Made by a program: the position numbers and the translations under genes. From positions 1 through 16,667 of the forward strand of contig JBFGWM010000031.1 in NCBI GenBank assembly GCA_041588495.1: a stretch of 16,667 bases of DNA, given 5' to 3'. This stretch comes from JBFGWM01 sp041588495 (GTDB lineage: Bacteria; Pseudomonadota; Gammaproteobacteria; Pseudomonadales; JBFGWM01). Within the stretch, counting starts at the first letter, position 1. Each line of letters opens with the position of its first letter. Under the pieces are notes generated by a model. That model saw only the letters and a program-made list of their open reading frames with translations. It was not told the DNA's origin and did not search any database. Shown here piece by piece: positions 1 to 5,551 of this stretch.

Positions 1-844
1 CGCGACCGCCGTCGACCGGCCTGTCCTGCGACGAAGTCGCAGCCTGGCCGGGTGACCCGAAGGCAGTTGCGGTGGGATCAACGCCCGTCGCATCGACCCC
101 GGGTTCCCCATCCATGGTGGTCAGCGTGACCGCTTCCCCGTCCGCGGACTGGTCCCGCTCCCCGGACCCGGTTCCCGTGTCGCCGTCACTGTCACCGTCG
201 CCAATAGCAGCGACCCCTTCCGGCGCATCCGGATGATCTCCCCCATCGGTCTGAGCGTCCCCGGCCAGTGTCACCGCGGCAGGCAGTTCGCCGTCGACGA
301 CAAGTTCTGTATCAATTGCAGGTGCGGCGACAGGCGTGCCCTCGCTCCCCTGGCCCGGCGATTGGGACCCGGCCTGTGGATCGTCCACCGGCGCCTCCGC
401 GGTGTCCGTGGTGCCGGAGGCTTCCCCGGTCCGCTCCGCGCTCACCGGCGAGCGCTCGCCCTCGGGCGGCAAGTCCTTGCCGTCCCCACCTTCCGCCGAC
501 TGATCCACGGCCTGGCGTTGCGACCCACTATTGTCCGCGGCCCGCGGCTTTTCCGCGGCCCGGCTGGCGCCTTCCGTGCGCGCCCTGGGCGCCTCTCGCT
601 CCGGCCTGGAGGACGCATCTTCCCGCGCGGGACGGGATTCCGCGGAGCGGGCCTTCTCGCGTGCCAGGAGGCTCCCGAAACCGTTCTCGGAAGAATCTTT
701 TTTTCTATTTGATTCAATACTTTGCGTGATCGAACCGAAATCGGCCGCGGATTCGCGCGCGGGCAGGTTCATCAACTGCCCGAGCATTTCGAATGACTTG
801 AAAGATGGCTCCATCGCCCTGCTCCACTGGTCCCATGCGTTCAT
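1..844 (-). CDS. fliK: Probable flagellar hook-length control protein FliK, N-terminal part (runs off the left edge)
   Basis: An open frame without stops runs from an ATG at 844 to the window edge, giving 281 codons. The product begins MNAWDQWSRAMEPSFKSFEM. After about 60 residues it becomes a long low-complexity stretch rich in Glu, Asp, Ala, Gly, Ser and Pro with no predicted fold. FliK proteins have this shape: a variable, disordered N-terminal ruler and a conserved C-terminal Flg_hook domain that acts on FlhB to switch export from hook to filament substrates. The C-terminal domain would lie outside the window, so the name rests on the disordered N-terminus and on position: fliK follows hptB/hsbR/hsbA in several pseudomonads. 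A sigma54-type site lies about 85 bases upstream of the ATG. No strong ribosome binding site is visible, and an in-frame Met at residue 11 (position 814) is the alternative start. Another flagellar or surface protein with a disordered N-terminus is possible. Confidence 0.62.
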   Translation of the reverse strand, partial: MNAWDQWSRAMEPSFKSFEMLGQLMNLPARESAADFGSITQSIESNRKKDSSENGFGSLLAREKARSAESRPAREDASSRPEREAPRARTEGASRAAEKPRAADNSGSQRQAVDQSAEGGDGKDLPPEGERSPVSAERTGEASGTTDTAEAPVDDPQAGSQSPGQGSEGTPVAAPAIDTELVVDGELPAAVTLAGDAQTDGGDHPDAPEGVAAIGDGDSDGDTGTGSGERDQSADGEAVTLTTMDGEPGVDATGVDPTATAFGSPGQAATSSQDRPVDGGR

Positions 845-928
845 TTGCCGAAAAGGAGCAGGCGTGCACCATTGCTGGTAACGGAGCCCGGCTGCATTCC
901 CTTGCGACCCGGTGTTCACAGGGTACAA

Positions 929-944
929 AGCAATAAGCTTGCCA
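929..944 (-). promoter_or_regulatory. Sigma54 (RpoN) -24/-12 promoter for fliK
   Basis: Read on the minus strand the site is TGGCAAGCTTATTGCT. The consensus TGGCACGRNNNTTGCW is matched at 11 of 13 specified positions, including the essential GG and GC separated by exactly 10 bases. The transcript would start near 918, leaving a leader of about 74 bases before the fliK ATG at 844. It implies that fliK can be transcribed separately from hptB under RpoN and an activator such as FleR or FleQ. Confidence 0.65.
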
Positions 945-982
945 GTGTGGGGAGAGTGGGGAATTACGCGGTGATCAGGCGG

Positions 983-1000
983 GCCCGGGGAGAACCGGGC
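983..1000 (-). other. Small GC hairpin just after hptB
   Basis: GCCCGG (983-988) and CCGGGC (995-1000) form a perfect 6-bp inverted repeat with a 6-base loop, beginning 7 bases past the hptB stop on the minus strand. No T-run follows, so it is not a standard intrinsic terminator. It could stabilise the 3' end of the transcript or weakly attenuate read-through into fliK. Confidence 0.25.
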
Positions 1001-1006
1001 GCGGGG

Positions 1007-1348
1007 TCACAGTTCGCCTTCGAGTATCGTCTTGACCCGGTCGTACTCGGCGCGGATCTTTTCCAGGACCGCCGCGGAGCCTTCAGTGGTGCCGTCGCGG
1101 CCCATGGCCTCGGCCTCGTAGCAGAGTTCAGCCAATGGCGCGATGCCCAGATTCGCGCAACTGCCCTTGAAGCTGTGTGCGGCGGCACGCAGGGCATCGG
1201 CGTCAGAGGACTCGACCGCCGCTGTCAGTTGCTCGAGGCGCGCCGCGGAGTCCTGGAGATAGGTCTCGATGAGTACGCCGAACTGGTCCTCCATGACTTC
1301 CTTCAACTCGTGAAGCGCGTTGAGATCAACCGGGTCCTGTTCACTCAT
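1007..1348 (-). CDS. hptB: Histidine phosphotransfer protein, HptB-like
   Basis: This 113-residue protein is a single Hpt domain, a four-helix bundle that passes phosphate between response-regulator receivers. The signature HSFKGSCANLG is at residues 58-68, with His58 as the phosphorylated residue and Lys61/Gly62 in their usual places. In Pseudomonas aeruginosa, HptB accepts phosphate from hybrid kinases such as RetS, SagS and PA1611 and hands it to HsbR. The hsbR-like gene lies directly upstream here, 133 bases away, on the same strand. No kinase is encoded in the window, so the phosphate source must be elsewhere. The ATG at 1348 has only a weak AAAGG about 13 bases upstream. The gene is transcribed towards fliK. 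The Hpt call is very secure; the HptB orthology comes from gene order. Confidence 0.9.
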   Translation of the reverse strand: MSEQDPVDLNALHELKEVMEDQFGVLIETYLQDSAARLEQLTAAVESSDADALRAAAHSFKGSCANLGIAPLAELCYEAEAMGRDGTTEGSAAVLEKIRAEYDRVKTILEGEL

Positions 1349-1405
1349 GGAATACGATCTGCCTTTCTAATGCGCGTCAGGCGCAATTCAAATTTTCGGG
1401 AGCCG

Positions 1406-1422
1406 CGACTCAACATGAGTCG
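1406..1422. repeat. Perfect inverted repeat between hsbR and hptB
   Basis: CGACTC and GAGTCG (6 bp each) flank the 5-base spacer AACAT. The repeat sits in the 133-base gap between the hsbR stop and the hptB start, in a locally AT-richer stretch. It could be an mRNA hairpin that sets the HsbR/HptB ratio, or an operator half-site pair. There is no T-run directly after it on the minus strand, so a terminator is unlikely. Confidence 0.3.
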
Positions 1423-1481
1423 AACTAAATGATAGCCCACGCCGCCATGGATTCACCACCCACCGGCGACCGCACGCGCAT

Positions 1482-3221
1482 TCACCACCGGTACACGGCC
1501 TCGACCTGGTTGCCGTTGCCCACGTAATTCACGGATTCGCAAAGCTTGCGCAGCAAGGGGATTCCCCGGCCGTGATAGGTCTTGGTGACTTCCGCCTCCT
1601 GGGCGTCCTCGGCCTTGGCCAGTTTGGCCTGCCAGTCGAAACCCGGGCCGCTGTCCTCGACCCGGATGCGCAGGCGGTGTTCTCCCGGCCCGCCATTGAT
1701 GTCGCACTCGAAATGAAAGATCACGAACCCCTCGATGGGCTCGCTGAGCAGGCGCGCACGCTGCGAGTAGTACTCGGCGAAACCGTCGGGACTGGCCTTG
1801 AGGTTCGAGTCCAGTCCCATCACGCCGTGCTCAAGGGCGTTGGAATACATCTCGGTCAGCACCGTGTGCAGGGACACCTGGTGCGCGCGCAGGCCCGGCA
1901 CCTCGGCCAGGATGCGCAGCAGGAGCGAGACCGGATTGAAATTCTTGGCCGTGTCGGCGGGCAGTTCATAGGTGAACTTCCACTCGTTGGCGTTGAGCAT
2001 TTCGCTGGCGTTATAGGTGACCTCGGTATCGGCGATCTCCTCCGCGTCCACCATCCTGACCTCGACCAGGGTGGTGTCGTCGCCCCAGTCCTCGCCACCG
2101 ATATACGCCTTGACCCCCTCCTGGATCTCGTCAAACAGGGTCTCGGGGTCCTCGTTGGCCTCGAAGATCGCGTACAGGCGATCGTCGCCAAACATCTCGC
2201 CCTGGTCGTTTTCCGCCTCGATGATGCCGTCAGACCAGAGATAAAGGCGGGACCCCACCTCCATGTCGTGGATCTCGGTGTCGCACTTGAAGCCGTTCGC
2301 CCCGAGCACGCCGAGCGGCAGGTGGCGGGACTTGATGCGATCGACCCGCTTGTATTGCGGGTGGTAGAGGTACACGTCGGGCAGGCCGCCGACCCAGATT
2401 TCCATCCGGTTGGATACGAAACTCAGGGAAGCCATGGCGCAGCAGCAGAAATAGCTCGGCGGCAGGACGCTCTTCAGCTTGAGGTTGATCGCCGGGAGGA
2501 TGTCGGTGATGCCGAAACCTTCCGCGCTCATCTGGTAGAACACCTCGGACAGCGGCATCGCGCCAATCGCCGCGGGCAGGCCGTGACCGGTGAAGTCGCC
2601 CAGCAGGACGTGCATGTCCCCCGCCGGCGTACGTGCCGCGAGGGCGATATCGCCGTTGAAGATCGACATCGGATCAAGCAGCCGCTTGATGTTGCTGGCC
2701 TGCATGCAGCCGGGGTGGGCCACGTTGTCGAAAATGGTGCGCGCCGCGCGCTGTTCCTCGGTCATGTGCACGTTGTGCACGGCGATCTCGTCGCGCTGCT
2801 CCTGCATCATCTGGTGCAGGCGCCGCATGCGGTCGAAGGCGCGGATCTTGGCGCGCAGGACCACCGGCTTGTAAGGCTTGGACAGGAAATCGTCGCCACC
2901 CACGTCCAGGCACTTGGCCAGCGCCTCCGGCTCCTGCAGGGAGGTCAGGAAGATGATCGGCACCAGGCGCTCGCCGGCCAGTTCCTTGATTTCCCCGGCG
3001 GCCTCGTAGCCGTCCTTGTTGGGCATCATGACGTCCAGCAGGACCAGGTCCGGCTGGTTTTCAGAGAATTTCTCGACCGCTTCGACACCGTCGCGCGCCG
3101 TGCACACGTCGTGACCCTGCTTGCGCACGATGGCCTCGAGCAGCATCCGGTCGGCGTTGTTGTCGTCGGCTATGAGAATCCGGATGGGTTCTTCGGGGGG
3201 AAGGTTCCCTGCATCATTCAT
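1482..3221 (-). CDS. hsbR: HsbR-like response regulator: REC + PP2C phosphatase + HATPase anti-sigma-type kinase
   Basis: This 579-residue protein has three parts. Residues 13-130 are a receiver domain, with acidic Asp19/Asp20, phosphoacceptor Asp63 (LLDVMMP), Thr93 and Lys115. After a helical linker (130-165), residues about 170-390 form a SpoIIE/PP2C-type phosphatase with metal-binding motifs GDFTGHG (208-214), SDG (330-332) and GDDTTL (380-385). Residues about 415-579 form a GHKL/HATPase of the anti-sigma type, with N-box Asn461 (EMYSNALEHG), DSGPGF (523-528) and GRG (551-553). In P. aeruginosa, HsbR phosphorylates HsbA through the HATPase domain and dephosphorylates it through the PP2C domain, the balance being set by phosphate received from HptB. 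All key residues appear intact, so both activities are expected. It lies between hsbA (98-base gap) and hptB, as in the Pseudomonas module. The ATG at 3221 has no strong ribosome binding site. Confidence 0.93.
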   Translation of the reverse strand: MNDAGNLPPEEPIRILIADDNNADRMLLEAIVRKQGHDVCTARDGVEAVEKFSENQPDLVLLDVMMPNKDGYEAAGEIKELAGERLVPIIFLTSLQEPEALAKCLDVGGDDFLSKPYKPVVLRAKIRAFDRMRRLHQMMQEQRDEIAVHNVHMTEEQRAARTIFDNVAHPGCMQASNIKRLLDPMSIFNGDIALAARTPAGDMHVLLGDFTGHGLPAAIGAMPLSEVFYQMSAEGFGITDILPAINLKLKSVLPPSYFCCCAMASLSFVSNRMEIWVGGLPDVYLYHPQYKRVDRIKSRHLPLGVLGANGFKCDTEIHDMEVGSRLYLWSDGIIEAENDQGEMFGDDRLYAIFEANEDPETLFDEIQEGVKAYIGGEDWGDDTTLVEVRMVDAEEIADTEVTYNASEMLNANEWKFTYELPADTAKNFNPVSLLLRILAEVPGLRAHQVSLHTVLTEMYSNALEHGVMGLDSNLKASPDGFAEYYSQRARLLSEPIEGFVIFHFECDINGGPGEHRLRIRVEDSGPGFDWQAKLAKAEDAQEAEVTKTYHGRGIPLLRKLCESVNYVGNGNQVEAVYRW

Positions 3222-3277
3222 GGTTCTGGACCTGAAACCCCTGGTGATGCGTCCGGATTGCGGCGGTCTGGGCCCGC

Positions 3278-3294
3278 CCCGGGGACAACCCGGG
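3278..3294 (-). other. GC hairpin between hsbA and hsbR
   Basis: CCCGGG at 3278-3283 and again at 3289-3294, each self-complementary, can pair across the 5-base loop GACAA. The hairpin is inside the 98-base gap after the hsbA stop on the minus strand and lacks a following T-run. It may reduce hsbR expression relative to hsbA, which would suit a switch needing more antagonist than kinase, but that is inference. Confidence 0.25.
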
Positions 3295-3320
3295 ACAGGC
3301 TTTCAAACCGAGGAGGCGGG

Positions 3321-3626
3321 TTACTGGATCGTAAACAACTGCTCGAAGTTCGAGATCGTGAGGATCTTGCGAACGTCGGTATTGCAGTTGACGATGCGGA
3401 TGTCCGCGTTGTCACCACCGGCATGATCACGAAGAAGAAGCAGCATACCCAGCGCGGAGCTGTCCAGGTATGTGGTTTCCTTCATGTCCACGATGTAATG
3501 CTGCGGTTCTTTGTCCACCTTTTCGTACGCATCTCGAAACATCTGGTGCGCACTGAAGTCGAACCGACCTTTGATCTTTATTGTCAGTTCCGCGCCATCG
3601 CCGGACTGCGTTGCACTGATTGTCAT
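3321..3626 (-). CDS. hsbA: Anti-anti-sigma factor with STAS domain, HsbA-like
   Basis: This 101-residue protein is a single STAS domain of the SpoIIAA/RsbV class. The phosphorylation motif LDSSALG covers residues 54-60, so Ser56 right after Asp55 is the expected target; the P. aeruginosa HsbA phosphosite is also numbered Ser56, as far as I recall. The phosphorylation state decides which partner the protein binds. In Pseudomonas these are the switch protein HsbR, the anti-sigma factor FlgM (freeing sigma28/FliA) and the diguanylate cyclase HsbD. The ATG at 3626 is preceded by GAGGT six bases upstream, a good ribosome binding site. It is the first gene of the hsbA-hsbR-hptB set and has a sigma70-like promoter in the 192-base gap after fliJ. 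Neither a flgM gene nor a stand-alone hsbD is in the window. Confidence 0.92.
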   Translation of the reverse strand: MTISATQSGDGAELTIKIKGRFDFSAHQMFRDAYEKVDKEPQHYIVDMKETTYLDSSALGMLLLLRDHAGGDNADIRIVNCNTDVRKILTISNFEQLFTIQ

Positions 3627-3720
3627 ACCGCTACCTCGTCGGTCGGAAAGTCCTTGTTACTAAATCCTTGAATTCGGTCAAATAAAACCGGCAGGGCGAC
3701 CCCTCTCCGGTTCCAGTCGA

Positions 3721-3750
3721 ATTGTAATGGACAAAACCGGGAATAGCCAA
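3721..3750 (-). promoter_or_regulatory. Candidate sigma70 promoter for hsbA-hsbR-hptB
   Basis: On the minus strand, TTGGCT (3750-3745, 4 of 6 to TTGACA) and TACAAT (3726-3721, 5 of 6 to TATAAT) are separated by 18 bases. They lie in the most AT-rich stretch of the window, between fliJ and hsbA. Transcription would start near 3714, about 88 bases before the hsbA ATG. No -24/-12 site was found in this gap, so the switch module may be expressed by the housekeeping factor rather than by RpoN. Confidence 0.42.
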
Positions 3751-3818
3751 ATATATAGACCATTCCGTTGGATTGGCAATTTCAGAAAGATGCCGAACGG
3801 GGGCCGCACACCCACCGG

Positions 3819-4274
3819 TCAGTCGCCACTCTGCGCCTCGCGGGCGGCGCGCTGGGACACCAGTTCGTCGGAATCCTTCTGCTCGCGGCGATCGGCCTCG
3901 CGGGCCTCGCGGGCCCTGAACCGTTCGATGAGGGCGGTAACGGCCTTGTGACGTCCGTGGTGGTGCTGCCAGTTGGCCCGCGCCAGGTCCAGGCGTCCAC
4001 GCGCCTGGCGGATCTGTTCGCCCTGGGTGACGATCAGTTCGCCGAGCTGCTCGGTGAAGCGCACGTAGCCGCGCATGCTCTCTCCACTCAGGCCGGCGCG
4101 CCCGGCATCCTGCATGCGCTGCCGGTACTCGCGCTGGAAATCCTCGAGCTGCGCCAGGCGCGACTCCTCGCGCTCGACGGCTTGCAGCGCCTCGCCGAGC
4201 TGCTTGAGGGCAGCTTCCTCGCGCATCCCGGCGAGCCGCTCCACGGGCTCCATTTTCTTTGACCGCCTGGCCAT
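3819..4274 (-). CDS. fliJ: Flagellar export chaperone/stalk protein FliJ
   Basis: This 151-residue, highly charged protein is predicted to be almost entirely coiled coil, as expected for FliJ (about 147 residues). FliJ forms the central stalk of the FliI ATPase hexamer, links it to FlhA and cycles export chaperones. The N-terminus reads MARRSKKMEPVERLA. The ATG at 4274 is chosen because GGGAG lies nine bases upstream and because residues before it in the longer open frame (to 4475) do not resemble FliJ. Met8 is a possible alternative. The gene is unusual in position: it should directly follow fliI but is about 3 kb away, separated by three genes on the other strand. It has its own sigma54-type site at 4333-4348. 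FliJ sequences diverge strongly, so the call rests on length, coiled-coil composition and cluster context. Confidence 0.85.
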   Translation of the reverse strand: MARRSKKMEPVERLAGMREEAALKQLGEALQAVEREESRLAQLEDFQREYRQRMQDAGRAGLSGESMRGYVRFTEQLGELIVTQGEQIRQARGRLDLARANWQHHHGRHKAVTALIERFRAREAREADRREQKDSDELVSQRAAREAQSGD

Positions 4275-4332
4275 CTGCCACTGCTCCCGACCGCGCCGAC
4301 ATTCCGGCGCATACTGTACCCGGGGAGGAAAC

Positions 4333-4348
4333 TGCAAGTTCCGTTCCG
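4333..4348 (-). promoter_or_regulatory. Sigma54 (RpoN) -24/-12 promoter for fliJ
   Basis: The minus-strand sequence CGGAACGGAACTTGCA matches TGGCACGRNNNTTGCW at 11 of 13 specified positions, with GG and GC exactly 10 bases apart and a perfect TTGCA. A start site near 4322 would give a leader of about 48 bases carrying the GGGAG ribosome binding site of fliJ. It lies in the 256-base divergent region between fliJ and the first response-regulator gene. Confidence 0.65.
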
Positions 4349-4447
4349 CGACCCGGGGCCGGGCAACGCCGCCCAGTCTCCGCCTCGATCCATGATGCCC
4401 GAAAGCGGGACGGCACACGATTCCTCCCGCGGCGAAGGACACCCGCC

Positions 4448-4464
4448 AACTGCCACCGGCAGTT
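4448..4464. repeat. Perfect inverted repeat in the fliJ/response-regulator divergent region
   Basis: AACTGCC and GGCAGTT are 7-bp arms separated by ACC. The repeat is roughly 100 bases upstream of the fliJ -24 element and 67 bases upstream of the plus-strand ATG at 4531. That position would suit an activator or repressor site serving one or both directions, or a hairpin in the leader of the plus-strand transcript. No regulator can be assigned. Confidence 0.3.
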
Positions 4465-4530
4465 CCCCGGGCCACAAAAACCTGCTTTACTCAAGGGTCA
4501 GGAGACCACTTCCGGAGCCATCGCCCGAGC

Positions 4531-5019
4531 ATGCAGACCGCCATCCAGCAACCCGATCAGTGCGCGCGAATCCTGGTCGCGGATGACGATCCGGACGATC
4601 GCATGATGATCGAGGACGCCCTCGAGGACTGCGGCATCCGGGTCAACCTGGATTTCTGCGTGGACGGCCAGGACCTGGTGGACCACCTCCAGGGCGTGAA
4701 AAACAACGCGGGTTCCGGTTCCGCCCCCGACCTCATCCTGCTGGACATCAACATGCCGCGCATGAACGGGCTGGAGGCGCTGCGCTCGATCAAGGAGGAT
4801 CCGGCGCTGAAAACGATTCCGGTGATCATGCTGACCACGTCCCGCGAGGAGGCCGACGTCATCACCAGTTACCGGCTCGGCTGCAACTCGTTCATCACCA
4901 AGCCCAACCTCTACGACTCCCTGGTCGATCTGCTCAAGGTCCTCAGCGAATACTGGATCGATTTCGTGAAACACGCGCCGGTGCAGAAAGCCATCGACGA
5001 CACGCTCGGCCGCGACTGA
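4531..5019 (+). CDS. Single-domain response regulator (CheY/Rcp1-like), first of a tandem pair
   Basis: This 162-residue protein consists of one receiver domain. Acidic residues Asp18-Asp20 begin the pocket, Asp72 in LLDINMPRMNG is the phosphoacceptor, Thr102/Thr103 is the switch position and Lys124 (TKP) the conserved lysine. The DDDPDDR start, the longer loop before the phospho-Asp and the C-terminal YW are typical of Rcp1-type single-domain regulators that pair with hybrid or phytochrome-like kinases. There is no DNA-binding or enzymatic output domain, so it probably passes phosphate on or acts by protein contact. It reads against the flagellar genes and diverges from fliJ. The ATG at 4531 has a GGAG about 14 bases upstream, which is rather far. 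No promoter was recognised. The next gene is a clear relative. Partner kinase unknown. Confidence 0.9.
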   Translation: MQTAIQQPDQCARILVADDDPDDRMMIEDALEDCGIRVNLDFCVDGQDLVDHLQGVKNNAGSGSAPDLILLDINMPRMNGLEALRSIKEDPALKTIPVIMLTTSREEADVITSYRLGCNSFITKPNLYDSLVDLLKVLSEYWIDFVKHAPVQKAIDDTLGRD

Positions 5020-5058
5020 AACCGGGCCGGGTGCTCGGCTTGTGCCGCGCCCGTCACC

Positions 5059-5064
5059 TATAAT
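5059..5064 (+). promoter_or_regulatory. Candidate -10 element (TATAAT) for the second response regulator and the GGDEF gene
   Basis: A perfect TATAAT lies 30 bases before the ATG at 5094, in the 74-base gap after the first response-regulator gene, otherwise very GC-rich. No good -35 hexamer is found at 16-18 bases, so activity would need an activator. If used, it uncouples the second and third genes from the first. Confidence 0.35.
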
Positions 5065-5093
5065 CAGGATTGGTGTAAGGACTGCACGATCCC

Positions 5094-5525
5094 ATGCTCA
5101 AGATTCTCATCGCGGAAGACGATCCGGACGACCGGGACCTGGCCCAGGAAGCCCTGTCCATGACCGGCCTCGCGTCGGAAGTCCGCTTCGTGGAAAACGG
5201 CCAGGAACTGATGGACTACCTGAACCGTGGCGGCGCCTATGCCGATCGCGAACCCGGGCTCCCGGACCTGCTCCTGCTCGATCTCAACATGCCGCGCATG
5301 GACGGGCGCGTGGCCCTGCGCGCGATCCTCGAGACCCCCGCGCTCCGCCTGCTTCCGGTGGTGGTGCTGACCACGTCCCGCGACATCGAGGATATCCGCT
5401 ACTGCTACGAGACCGGCGCCAACTCCTTCATGACCAAGCCGAGCCGTTTCCAGGATCTGATCGACGCCATGAGAAAACTGGAAGACTACTGGGCCAACGT
5501 CGTCAACCTGCCGCCGTCGAACTGA
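5094..5525 (+). CDS. Single-domain response regulator (CheY/Rcp1-like), second of a tandem pair
   Basis: This 143-residue receiver-only protein has Glu8-Asp9-Asp10 in the acidic pocket, phosphoacceptor Asp63 (LLDLNMPRMDG), Thr93/Thr94 and Lys115 (TKP). It shares with the preceding gene the DDPDDR start, NMPRM after the phospho-Asp, VxLTTSR, a GxNSFxTKP segment and a final DYW/EYW motif, so the two are probably products of a tandem duplication. All receiver residues are present in both. AAGGA lies about 12 bases before the ATG. The stop at 5525 is 26 bases before the ATG of the GGDEF gene, so the two are probably co-transcribed. A role as a phosphate sink or as input to the neighbouring cyclase is possible but not shown by the sequence. 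Confidence 0.9.
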   Translation: MLKILIAEDDPDDRDLAQEALSMTGLASEVRFVENGQELMDYLNRGGAYADREPGLPDLLLLDLNMPRMDGRVALRAILETPALRLLPVVVLTTSRDIEDIRYCYETGANSFMTKPSRFQDLIDAMRKLEDYWANVVNLPPSN

Positions 5526-5551
5526 ATGGCGGCGACGGAGTCCGTGGTTTC

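Noticed and set aside
1364..1391. Possible sigma70 promoter TTGAAT-N16-TAGAAA for hptB
   Set aside because: Only 4 of 6 matches in each hexamer, and the start site would fall about 9 bases before the ATG, removing the ribosome binding region.
1572..3671. A 699-codon plus-strand open frame antisense to hsbR and hsbA
   Set aside because: It mirrors two genes with complete, motif-bearing domains. Its translation is Val/Leu/His/Arg-rich with no recognisable fold, as expected for shadow frames in GC-rich DNA.
4322..4337. A GG-N10-GC sigma54-like match on the plus strand that could drive the response regulators
   Set aside because: Only the GG, GC and a few other positions match (8 of 13), and it overlaps the much better minus-strand site for fliJ. 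The predicted leader to 4531 would be about 200 bases.
4454..4472. A second sigma54-like match (TGGCCCGGGGAACTGC) upstream of fliJ on the minus strand
   Set aside because: GG and GC are separated by 11 rather than 10 bases, a spacing that is not tolerated, and the element overlaps an inverted repeat.
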